NCBI RefSeq assembly: GCF_003947435.1
Contig: NZ_RCOS01000087.1
Location: forward strand, 1 to 64,000
Length of the DNA stretch: 64,000 nucleotides
Origin: Candidatus Methanodesulfokora washburnensis
GTDB taxonomy: Archaea > Korarchaeota > Korarchaeia > Korarchaeales > Korarchaeaceae
Reading direction: 5' to 3'
Every line of letters begins with the position of its first letter. Position 1 is the stretch's first letter. Both the position numbers and the translations under genes were made by a program. The notes below the pieces were generated by a model that was not told where the DNA came from, did no database searches, and saw only the letters and a program-made list of their open reading frames with translations. Of this stretch, positions 52,315 to 59,853 are shown in pieces.

Positions 52315-52732
52315 AAGAGTCCTTATGGCTGTAAAAAACGTGATTCCATTTGATGAAAGCTTGGATGATGTGGAGATATCAGGGGAATCTGTGAAGGAGA
52401 TAAGAGTTTCATCAAACAGACATGAATGTCTGATTAAGCTGAGGGATAGCTTGAGAAGCAATAAAATCTTGGATACTGCAAGGATGTTGCTTAAATCCAA
52501 TGTTCACGGAGATGAAACAGAAATACTGCTTCATAAACAGGCTGCTTTTAATGGAAGAGTCCATCTTTGTGAGACAGAAGAAGAATCTCCATTAGGTGCA
52601 ATAAAGGTTAGTATAAGAGTTCCTGGTGCAATAAACGCTTTTATAGACTGGCTTGCTCCAAAAACTGAGAAGGGGAGAATAGTTAAGGAGTTAAGCACTG
52701 AGGAGTTTCTTTCCATGATCAAAGATCTATGA
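52262..52732 (+). CDS. COG1325-like RNA-binding protein (DUF54, exosome-associated type)
   Basis: The 156-residue protein reads MIYIEVWTRAFPSESAERVL, then AVKNVIPF and later GAIKVSIRVPGAINAFIDWL, AP: the typical beginning and end of the archaeal COG1325 family, which has been linked to RNA binding and the exosome. It overlaps the upstream Toprim gene and converges with RNase Z, with a 14-base overlap at the 3' end. Context suggests RNA processing. Confidence 0.72.
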   Translation: MMIYIEVWTRAFPSESAERVLMAVKNVIPFDESLDDVEISGESVKEIRVSSNRHECLIKLRDSLRSNKILDTARMLLKSNVHGDETEILLHKQAAFNGRVHLCETEEESPLGAIKVSIRVPGAINAFIDWLAPKTEKGRIVKELSTEEFLSMIKDL

Positions 52733-53624
52733 CCATGAGATCTCTCGCAAAAATCACATTCTCGTATTTCTCCCTGATCTTTGTCTCCATTTTCTCCAAG
52801 TCCTCCTTTTTGTACCTAGCGCTGAAATGAGTTAGCACTATCTTCCTCGCCTTAGAGGCTATTCCAACTTCTATAGCCTCTGATATAGTGCTATGACCTG
52901 TTTTCTCCGCCCTGTCTTTTTTATCATCATCGTATGTGGCCTCATGTATGAGAACATCTGCGTTTTCTGCCTCTTTCAGCAGTGAATCGCATGGACGTGT
53001 ATCAGAGGAGAAAACCACCTTTGCCCCTTTTCTCGGAGGACCCATCACATCCTCTGGTCTTATAACTTTTCCATCTGGCAGCTTTATCGGTATGCCTTTC
53101 TGAAGAACTCCTCTCAGCTCAACTGGCACACCTAGTTTATCTGATTTCTCGGGATCGAATCTCCCCGGTTTATCATCCTCTTTTATCGATATGCCATATG
53201 TCGGCGTGTTCCCATGGCATACAGGAAACATCTTGAGCGTGCAGTTAAGCAGCCTGAATTCATTTTCTCCATTAACCTCTGTAATTCTCACTTCATATGA
53301 GGTAAGAGTTGGTGTTATCTCTTTTAAGGCTTTATATATCGAGCTGAATCCCGCTGGTGCAATTATATCGAGTGGGCTGCTTCTGCGCAGTATGCTCATC
53401 GTCTGAAGTAACGGAAAGATGCCAAAGTAGTGATCACCATGAAGATGAGTTATTATTATCCTGGATAGCTTGCCGAATCCAAGTCCAGTTAGCATTATCT
53501 GCTTCTGAACACCCTCTCCGGCATCTATTAGGATGTATTCCCTGCCCATATCTACTGCTATAGATGAAAGAGACCTATCTACTGTGGGGACAGCCGCGCT
53601 TGTTCCAAGAAATATTATCCTCAT
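52719..53624 (-). CDS. rnz: Ribonuclease Z (tRNA 3' endonuclease)
   Basis: The 301-residue metallo-beta-lactamase nuclease cuts 3' trailers from tRNA precursors. Motifs: FLGTSAAVPT opening, ITHLHGDHYFG (metal ligands), VFSSDTRPC, LIHEATYDDDKKDRAEKTGH (with STISEA following) and LTHFSARYK. Length and all ligands are normal. It shares a short intergenic gap with the Trm11-type gene, i.e. a tRNA-maturation pair, and a tRNA-Leu lies just beyond. Confidence 0.94.
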   Translation of the reverse strand: MRIIFLGTSAAVPTVDRSLSSIAVDMGREYILIDAGEGVQKQIMLTGLGFGKLSRIIITHLHGDHYFGIFPLLQTMSILRRSSPLDIIAPAGFSSIYKALKEITPTLTSYEVRITEVNGENEFRLLNCTLKMFPVCHGNTPTYGISIKEDDKPGRFDPEKSDKLGVPVELRGVLQKGIPIKLPDGKVIRPEDVMGPPRKGAKVVFSSDTRPCDSLLKEAENADVLIHEATYDDDKKDRAEKTGHSTISEAIEVGIASKARKIVLTHFSARYKKEDLEKMETKIREKYENVIFARDLMVIDL

Positions 53625-53628
53625 CTAA

Positions 53629-54657
53629 TCACCTCCTAAGCACGATTATATTCCTAGAAAGACCCCTGTTGATTCTCATTCTGTGCTCCTCTATAAGAGT
53701 TAGATTGTAGTCCCTCATGATATCTCTAGCATCAAGCCAGTGAGGAAGGGATATAACTAGATGTCCCCCTCTCTTCAAGCATGAAAGGATGTTCTCCAGA
53801 ACATCCCTAAGGAGATCCTCTAACCTCTCCCCTCTCAGACTGCTTCCCCTTCCATATGGAGGATCTGTCACTATCGAGTCCAGTTCCTCGTCCAGCTTTA
53901 CAAGTCTAGAGTCTCCGCATATTATCTTGAAGTCCTCCTCGGAGAATCCGTAGGAAAACATGTTTTCTTGAGCCCCTTTAGCAGTCCTCTCATCTATTTC
54001 TATTCCTATAACTCTAATTCCCATCATAAGAGCTTCTAAAGCTATTCCACCAGCCCCTAGGAATGGATCTAGCATTAGATCTCCCTCCTTCACTCTGGAG
54101 AGATTTACCATCGCTCTTGCGAGAACTGGACCCATTGATGATGGGTGCTTAAAGGGTCTAGCAGAAACCTCTCTTATTTTTAGAAGAGACCTATCCACTT
54201 TTTTCAGACTTTTACCCACGACTACCATATCTGATAGGAAAACTAGCACCTCTTCCTCTGGATTGTTTAGATCCACTCTCAAGTTAGGATTCTGTGAGAG
54301 CAAAATTCTTCCCAATTTTCTCTCAACATCACTACAAGATAGATCCCTCATTGAGCCTCCTATCCTTATACATCTCACTCTGAAGCTTTTAGAAAGCCTT
54401 ATTTTTAAGTTCTCCACATCAGAAATTGTTTTTCCAATTCCCTCCACAGAAAATATCTCCTTTGTGTAGGCAGACCTCCTAGATACTATATCAATAGCTC
54501 TCTCATCAGTTCTAATTAGGAGAAGCTGCTTTACTCTGATCTCTTCCTCATATGGAAGACCATAGGTCTCCAATATAGACTTCACCTCGGAAAATGGCAG
54601 GGTATCATGCTCACCTGATAGATAGAAGCCAAGCATATCGCTCAAGTTCTCTACCAA
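53629..54657 (-). CDS. tRNA (guanine-10-N2) methyltransferase, Trm11/TrmG10 type
   Basis: The 342-residue protein has an N-terminal THUMP-type region (1-150, rather divergent) and a Rossmann methyltransferase: PVLARAMVNLSRVKEGDLML, DPFLGAGGIALEALMMG, VIGIEID and the catalytic SIVTDPPYGRG of N2-guanine enzymes. It methylates G10 in tRNA. It lies directly upstream of rnz (4 bases) on the same strand. Confidence 0.88.
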   Translation of the reverse strand: MVENLSDMLGFYLSGEHDTLPFSEVKSILETYGLPYEEEIRVKQLLLIRTDERAIDIVSRRSAYTKEIFSVEGIGKTISDVENLKIRLSKSFRVRCIRIGGSMRDLSCSDVERKLGRILLSQNPNLRVDLNNPEEEVLVFLSDMVVVGKSLKKVDRSLLKIREVSARPFKHPSSMGPVLARAMVNLSRVKEGDLMLDPFLGAGGIALEALMMGIRVIGIEIDERTAKGAQENMFSYGFSEEDFKIICGDSRLVKLDEELDSIVTDPPYGRGSSLRGERLEDLLRDVLENILSCLKRGGHLVISLPHWLDARDIMRDYNLTLIEEHRMRINRGLSRNIIVLRR

Positions 54658-54729
54658 TTTTCTTAAAAATAATTCAGCTCATATCGTCAAACTGGATAAA
54701 GAGAGGAAGGATGGAAAATCCTAAAAGAG

Positions 54730-54814
54730 TGCGGGGGGTGGGATTTGAACCCACGAACCCCTCAGGGAGCGGATCTTGAGTCCGCCGCCGTAGACCTGGC
54801 TTGGCTACCCCCGC
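54730..54814 (-). tRNA. tRNA-Leu (anticodon CAA)
   Basis: Acceptor GCGGGGG / CCCCCGC, D arm TAGCCAAGCCAGGTCTA, anticodon stem GCGGA / TCCGC with loop CTCAAGA (anticodon CAA), long variable arm CTCCCTGAGGGG, T arm GTGGG-TTCAAAT-CCCAC, discriminator A. No intron. It lies beside structured repeat B. Confidence 0.95.
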
Positions 54815-54853
54815 CCTCTTCTATCAGATAGCCAGTTTGCACTCTTTGACATT

Positions 54854-55078
54854 CTCCACGGCTAAAGCCGGGAGATTCCCGGCTTGTCGGCCTGAGGCCT
54901 CATCCTACCGGGTTCAGGGCTGTGTCAAGACCAGGGCATAATGCCCTACCAGCCCCTGCTATGGGCATGTAGCCCATAGCCCGCATGGAGCGACTCGCTT
55001 AACACAACTATCATGAGCTGATATTTAAGCTTATCGACAATTCATCTCACGGTTAAAACCATGGGCTTTCTTGTCGAT
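54854..55078 (+). repeat. Structured repeat, copy B (IS200/IS605 MITE- or omega-RNA-like)
   Basis: Left hairpin CTCC-A-CGGC-TAAA-GCCG-GGAG (54854-54874) differs from copy A by a compensating base pair. Inside follow GC-rich palindromes (GGGCAT/ATGCCC, TGGGCATG/CATAGCCC region), then GATATTTAAGC. The right end is a nested hairpin CACGGTT-AA-AACCATG framed by ATCGACAA / TTGTCGAT (55033-55040 / 55071-55078). No coding frame fits. It fills the gap between tRNA-Leu and nadK. Confidence 0.55.
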
Positions 55079-55088
55079 TTTCTGTAAA

Positions 55089-55904
55089 CTAAAGATTGTG
55101 CAACTCTGCTTTTTTCCTTACTCTATTTATAATCCTCCTGTAAAAGTATCTTGGATCATCGGATAAAGTTGCCAGCATAAATCCCTCACTAGCTAGACTG
55201 AGGATCACTTCTCTAGCCGTTAAACCTCTGTAAACCCCATCGGGCACCACCATCATCTCTGAATCAGAGGATATTGTTATCTCGACACCCTCTGGAACGA
55301 CTATTGGATTCAGAGGTATCTCAGAACTAGGAGGCCAAGGAGCTATATAAGCTAGTATCATGGCATTTACTCTGGGATCCAATATTGGACCATTTAGTGA
55401 TAAAGAGTAAGCCCATGAGCCCATCGGTGTAGCAGCAACAATGCCATCCGCTATAAAGCTGTTTATTCTTTCCCCTTCGACATATAGCTCTACTTTCATT
55501 GATTTCCCTTTCTCCTGATTTGTAAGAAGAATCTCGTTAAATGCTTTCTCTTTTAGATTTTTCGCCTCAACAGATGGAACAATCATAACGAAATATTCTC
55601 CTCTTACAATTCTTCTGAGACCATCTGCTATATTTTCATGGTTCAGCTCCATTAGAGTTCCATAAGTGCCGTTTTTCACCCCTATAACTGGCACATTTCC
55701 ACTAGATTCATGAACTGCTTCCAGAAAGGTTCCATCTCCGCCTATTGCTATTATCACGTCGGCTTCTAAAGGATCTTCAACTATGTGCACATCTGCCTCA
55801 GATAACATCCTTCTTACAGATTCTTCTATCTCATTTAAGCCGGAAAAGTCCGGTCTTATCGTCAAGAAGATATTATTTGCCGGTTTTCCTTTCTCTATCC
55901 TCAT
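55089..55904 (-). CDS. nadK: NAD kinase
   Basis: The 271-residue enzyme phosphorylates NAD to NADP. Seen: VIIAIGGDGTFLEAVHESSG (GGDG nucleotide motif), GTYGTLMELNHENI, and the second NAD site TPMGSWAYSLSLNGPILDPR with PLNPIVVPEGVEI. Length is normal. Divergent from gins23. Confidence 0.92.
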   Translation of the reverse strand: MRIEKGKPANNIFLTIRPDFSGLNEIEESVRRMLSEADVHIVEDPLEADVIIAIGGDGTFLEAVHESSGNVPVIGVKNGTYGTLMELNHENIADGLRRIVRGEYFVMIVPSVEAKNLKEKAFNEILLTNQEKGKSMKVELYVEGERINSFIADGIVAATPMGSWAYSLSLNGPILDPRVNAMILAYIAPWPPSSEIPLNPIVVPEGVEITISSDSEMMVVPDGVYRGLTAREVILSLASEGFMLATLSDDPRYFYRRIINRVRKKAELHNL

Positions 55905-55988
55905 CTGATATCACTCCCAGAGAGGATGTAGTGGAATATGCGCCCACTCAAATTTAAAATCGAGATATCCACCTTTTCATGAGATAAT

Positions 55989-56534
55989 ATGCTCCTGCTT
56001 CCAGTGCTCGATGACAAAGGCATAAAGCTTTTGGAGCTTATAGAGAGAGTAGATGCAATAATTAAGGAAGATATAGGTTCCTCTGACCTGCTGGAATGGA
56101 AGCTCATCAAGGGAAATAGAGTTAAGATTCCTCTTTGGCTTTTTGAAATACTGGAAAGGCGAAATTTGGTTGAAGTTCAGGAGAGGATAGATCTAAGATA
56201 TCTTGACAGCTTGCTCTTAGAAGAGAAGAACTCTCTCAGACCAGTTCAGATAAGTGAACAGTTGTTCAGATGGGTAAGGAATACAATAATTGAGCTTAAA
56301 AAGGATCCTGCGAGAGCAGCTGAGCTTGAAAGAGCAAGAATAGATCTTGATGACATATTAAAAGCCAGATTTGGAAAGTTGGCAAAGTATGTAAACTTCC
56401 AAGGACCGGAAACAAGCTTAGAGAAACTAGTCGAGAAGCTGAATCCGGAGGAAGCTGTGTTATTCCGCTCTATCCTCTCTTTGATGAGGCATTATAGCAG
56501 GGTTTTGAGAGGGGATCCTGATGATAACAGGTGA
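55989..56534 (+). CDS. gins23: GINS complex subunit Gins23 (Psf2/Psf3-like)
   Basis: The 181-residue protein has the small B domain first (residues 30-70: LIKGNRVKIPLWLFEILERR, NLVEVQE) and the helical A domain second (80-181), the order of Gins23. It overlaps mcm by 14 bases, as gins23 and mcm are paired in crenarchaea. With gins15 at 17192 it makes the full archaeal GINS set. Confidence 0.8.
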   Translation: MLLLPVLDDKGIKLLELIERVDAIIKEDIGSSDLLEWKLIKGNRVKIPLWLFEILERRNLVEVQERIDLRYLDSLLLEEKNSLRPVQISEQLFRWVRNTIIELKKDPARAAELERARIDLDDILKARFGKLAKYVNFQGPETSLEKLVEKLNPEEAVLFRSILSLMRHYSRVLRGDPDDNR

Positions 56535-59500
56535 ACCCAAGATAGTGGATGAAGTAAAGCTTAAGGAGAAGTATCTTGAGTTTTTGAAGACTTTTAAGGA
56601 CGAATCCGGATCCCGAAAGTATGAAGACCTGGCCCTAAAGGCGGTAGAGTCGAAAAAGAGATCCCTTGTTATAGATTATGGTGATCTATTTGCAAATATA
56701 GAGACCAGAGATGTGGCATTAGATCTTCTTGAAAGACCTATTACCAACATAAGAGCAGCATCTCAAGCAGTCAAAGAGTTTCTGAGAATGAACGCAGGAC
56801 CTCTCTCTGATGACATTATATACTTCAGTAAGCCCTTTCATGCCAGGTTCTCAAACATTCCAATAAGAGTTGGGATAAGGGAGATACCAAGTTACTCCCT
56901 TGGAAAAATAGTCTCAGTTGAAGGCATAGTTACAAGAGTTTCAGATACCTATGATAAGTTAGCAGAGGCAGTTTACACATGTTCAGGTTGTGGTTACGAG
57001 GTGTCTATGCCAGTTGAGGACGATATAATGCCTAAACCTCCAGCTAGTTGTCCTAACTGCGGTCAAGTCATGAAGTTCAATCAAGAGAGAAGCAGTTTCA
57101 TAAACTGGCAGTACATAAGGATTCAGGAGAGACCTGAGGATCTTCCACCAGGAGGCATGCCAAAGTACATAGATGCGATTCTCCTAGATGATATAGTGGA
57201 TGAAGTGAAGCCTGGAGATAGAATAAAGACCTCTGCAATAATAAATTTGAGAAAGAACAGAAAGAACATCGGAGATGCTCTATTTGGACCTCTTTTCAGG
57301 AGATTTCTTGAGATAAACTTTGTGGAGACATCCAGCAAGGAGTATGAGAGAGTTGTCATAACTCCTGAGGACGAGGACGAGATAAAGAAGTTGTCAAGAG
57401 ATCCACAGCTGGAGGAAAAGATAGTAAAGTCAATAGCTCCGTCAATATATGGACATGAAACGATAAAAAGGGCCATAGCTTTAGCTCTTTTTGGAGGAAA
57501 TGAGAAGATACTCAGGGATGGAACTAAGATAAGAGGTGAGATAAATCTTCTGCTTGTGGGAGATCCTGGAACTGCTAAATGCATAACAGGAGATTCTTAT
57601 GTTCTCTTAGAAGGAGATCTGAAAAAAGTTGAGGAGTTAATTCCGGAATATGAACCTATTCCTGACGGGGGGGACTTCGTATGGAAAAAGGAGATGAAAG
57701 TAGCATCGCTGAACAGAACTATGAAGATCTGCTGGGAAAAATCATCAGCTATAGCAAAGAGGAGACATAAAGGGGAAATAATAACTGTCAGGACTAAAAT
57801 GGGATTTGAAATAAAGGTCACTCCAACACACCCATTTTTGACTATTGTAAATGGAAAAACTGAGTACAGAAGGGCATCTGATCTGCATCCTGGATTTTAC
57901 ATAGCTGTTGCAGGAAAGGTGCCCAAGCTGAACGCAAATAGAGAAGATTATCTTTCTCCGGAGCTCATTGGCATACTATATTATTCGAATATAAAAAGCT
58001 CTGGAAGCGAAGTTAGAGCACAGATCAGGCTGAGGAATCCCAATTTAGTGGGAATAAACGATATTATACCACTTGGAAGTAAATTGGAGTATATAGATGG
58101 GAATGGCAGACTCTCCATCTCCTTAAATGATGTCGATGATTATTTAAAGGTGCCTAGACAGAGGAGAGACTTTCCGAGCCATCTTCTGTTCGATGAAAGA
58201 GAATTTCTGAGCCTGATGAAAGGAATTGTTGCAGCTGCTGGTAGAATAAACAGAGCAAAAGGAACCTTAAGCATACCAGTGTACAGCAAAAAGGTAGCAA
58301 TGGAGATCATGCTTGCCCTTATCTCCATGGGGTATAGGCCTCTTATGAATACAAAAGGAAAAAGACACTGCATAATGATAAAAGGGGAGGATTTATCAGA
58401 TCTGTTCAGGAAAATTGGGGTTAAAGTGGCTATAGCTACTAGAAAAAGAAATGAAGATCGTGTTCCAGGAATAGGTGATGTATTAATTGGTATTTTGAAG
58501 CGAATAAAATCAAAAGAGGCTGTGGATCTTAGAAAAAAGGTCAGAAAGTTTGTTACATCAGGAAGACCTGTACCAATAAGCATCGCTAGAGAGATTGTTG
58601 ATATAGCAAAGAAAAATGGAATCCCTGTTGAAGATGTTGAGATTATAATATCCTCAGATGTAGTTTGGGATGAAGTGAAACAAATCTCAAGAGAGGAATT
58701 TGATGGATGGGTGTATGATATAGAGGTTCCATCCAGCCGAAATTTCATTGCAAATGGTCTTGTTGTTCACAATAGCCAGCTTCTGAAGTATGTCTCAAGA
58801 ATATCCCCGAGAGGCCTCTATACAACAGGCAAAGGCTCAACTGCAGCAGGTCTGACAGCAGCTGTTGTGAGAGATGCAAGCACAGGGGGATGGACCCTTG
58901 AGGCGGGTGCTCTGGTGCTAGCTGATAGAGGAACTGCATGTATAGATGAGTTTGACAAGATGAGCGAGGAGGATAGAAGGGCCATACATGAGGCAATGGA
59001 GCAGCAAACTATAAGCATAGCTAAGGCTGGAATAGTGGCTACATTGAATGCTAGAACAACTATAATAGCTGCAGCAAATCCAAAAAAGGGAAGATATGAT
59101 AAGATGCTCAGCGTGGCTGAGAACATAAACTTGCCCCCTACAATACTGTCGAGATTTGACCTCATCTATGTGATAAAGGATGATCCCTCTGAGGATCTGG
59201 ATAAAAGAATTGCAAGGCACATAACTGAGACAAGAAGAGGCTACAATCCGGAGGCAGAACCCCCCATACCAATAGACCTTCTCAGAAAATACATAGCATA
59301 TGCAAGACAGAACATCAGGCCTGCGCTGACTAAGGAGGCGGGGGAGGAGATAAACAGGTTCTACTTGAGCATGAGGAAGATGAGCAAGGAAAAAGCTGAA
59401 GCCGTTGAGATAATGGAACAAGCCCCCATTCCAATAACTCCAAGGCAGCTTGAGGCTCTTTTTAGGTTGAGTGAGGCAAGAGCAAAGCTGTACCTAAGAG

Positions 59501-59853
59501 AGGAGGTTACAGCTGAGGATGCAAGAGTTGCAATAGAGCTCCTTAAAGCTATGCTTAAGGATGTAGGATACGATGAAGTCACCGGTACATATGATGTCTC
59601 TGGATTCATGCATGAATCATTCCAGAGCTCAAGTTACAGAAGATCGCATATAATGAGGTTGTTAAGCCAGATGGAGAAGCAATATGAGAATGGAGAGGTT
59701 CCAAGAGCTGAACTAGTAGCTCAAGCAGCAAAGGAACTCAATATGGTGGGGAAGGAAGTTATAATAGAGAAGGACATAAGGAGCTTGTATGAATCCGGAA
59801 GGATATACATACCTAGGCCCGGATATATCAAGATAGTCCCTAGAAGAGAGTGA
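56521..59853 (+). CDS. mcm: Replicative helicase MCM with an intein in the Walker A loop
   Basis: The 1110-residue precursor encodes a 712-residue MCM. N-terminal domain with zinc site Cys154, Cys157, Cys177, Cys180; AAA+ core with Walker A GDPGTAK (347-353) continuing after the intein as SQLLKYVSRISPRG, Walker B ACIDEFDKM, sensor 1 IIAAANP, arginine finger SRFDLIYV; C-terminal winged helix. The intein must splice for activity, since it splits the P-loop. It lies between gins23 and hel308, all overlapping. Confidence 0.96.
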   Translation: MITGEPKIVDEVKLKEKYLEFLKTFKDESGSRKYEDLALKAVESKKRSLVIDYGDLFANIETRDVALDLLERPITNIRAASQAVKEFLRMNAGPLSDDIIYFSKPFHARFSNIPIRVGIREIPSYSLGKIVSVEGIVTRVSDTYDKLAEAVYTCSGCGYEVSMPVEDDIMPKPPASCPNCGQVMKFNQERSSFINWQYIRIQERPEDLPPGGMPKYIDAILLDDIVDEVKPGDRIKTSAIINLRKNRKNIGDALFGPLFRRFLEINFVETSSKEYERVVITPEDEDEIKKLSRDPQLEEKIVKSIAPSIYGHETIKRAIALALFGGNEKILRDGTKIRGEINLLLVGDPGTAKCITGDSYVLLEGDLKKVEELIPEYEPIPDGGDFVWKKEMKVASLNRTMKICWEKSSAIAKRRHKGEIITVRTKMGFEIKVTPTHPFLTIVNGKTEYRRASDLHPGFYIAVAGKVPKLNANREDYLSPELIGILYYSNIKSSGSEVRAQIRLRNPNLVGINDIIPLGSKLEYIDGNGRLSISLNDVDDYLKVPRQRRDFPSHLLFDEREFLSLMKGIVAAAGRINRAKGTLSIPVYSKKVAMEIMLALISMGYRPLMNTKGKRHCIMIKGEDLSDLFRKIGVKVAIATRKRNEDRVPGIGDVLIGILKRIKSKEAVDLRKKVRKFVTSGRPVPISIAREIVDIAKKNGIPVEDVEIIISSDVVWDEVKQISREEFDGWVYDIEVPSSRNFIANGLVVHNSQLLKYVSRISPRGLYTTGKGSTAAGLTAAVVRDASTGGWTLEAGALVLADRGTACIDEFDKMSEEDRRAIHEAMEQQTISIAKAGIVATLNARTTIIAAANPKKGRYDKMLSVAENINLPPTILSRFDLIYVIKDDPSEDLDKRIARHITETRRGYNPEAEPPIPIDLLRKYIAYARQNIRPALTKEAGEEINRFYLSMRKMSKEKAEAVEIMEQAPIPITPRQLEALFRLSEARAKLYLREEVTAEDARVAIELLKAMLKDVGYDEVTGTYDVSGFMHESFQSSSYRRSHIMRLLSQMEKQYENGEVPRAELVAQAAKELNMVGKEVIIEKDIRSLYESGRIYIPRPGYIKIVPRRE
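57580..58773 (+). other. Intein in MCM Walker A (398 residues), homing endonuclease decayed
   Basis: It starts at Cys (CITGDSYVLLEG) directly after GDPGTAK and ends NGLVVHN before extein Ser. Splicing blocks are intact: A (N-terminal Cys), B (VTPTHPFLTI, with the TxxH motif), F (VYDIEVPSSRNFIANG) and G (HN). The middle keeps the two-helix layout of a LAGLIDADG endonuclease, but the catalytic stretches read LIGILYYSNI and LMKGIVAAAG, with no acidic residue where Asp is needed. Splicing should work; homing should not. Confidence 0.92.

Noticed and set aside
54854-55078. RNase P RNA or SRP RNA in the structured gap beside tRNA-Leu
   Set aside because: The conserved cores of these RNAs were not recognised, and a second copy with the same layout exists at 44681, which argues for a repeat.
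58140-58748. 202-codon frame antisense to the MCM intein, and other long antisense frames (e.g. 62280-62999, 28598-29152)
   Set aside because: They are the reverse complement of clearly coding sequence with biased codons; no family features.
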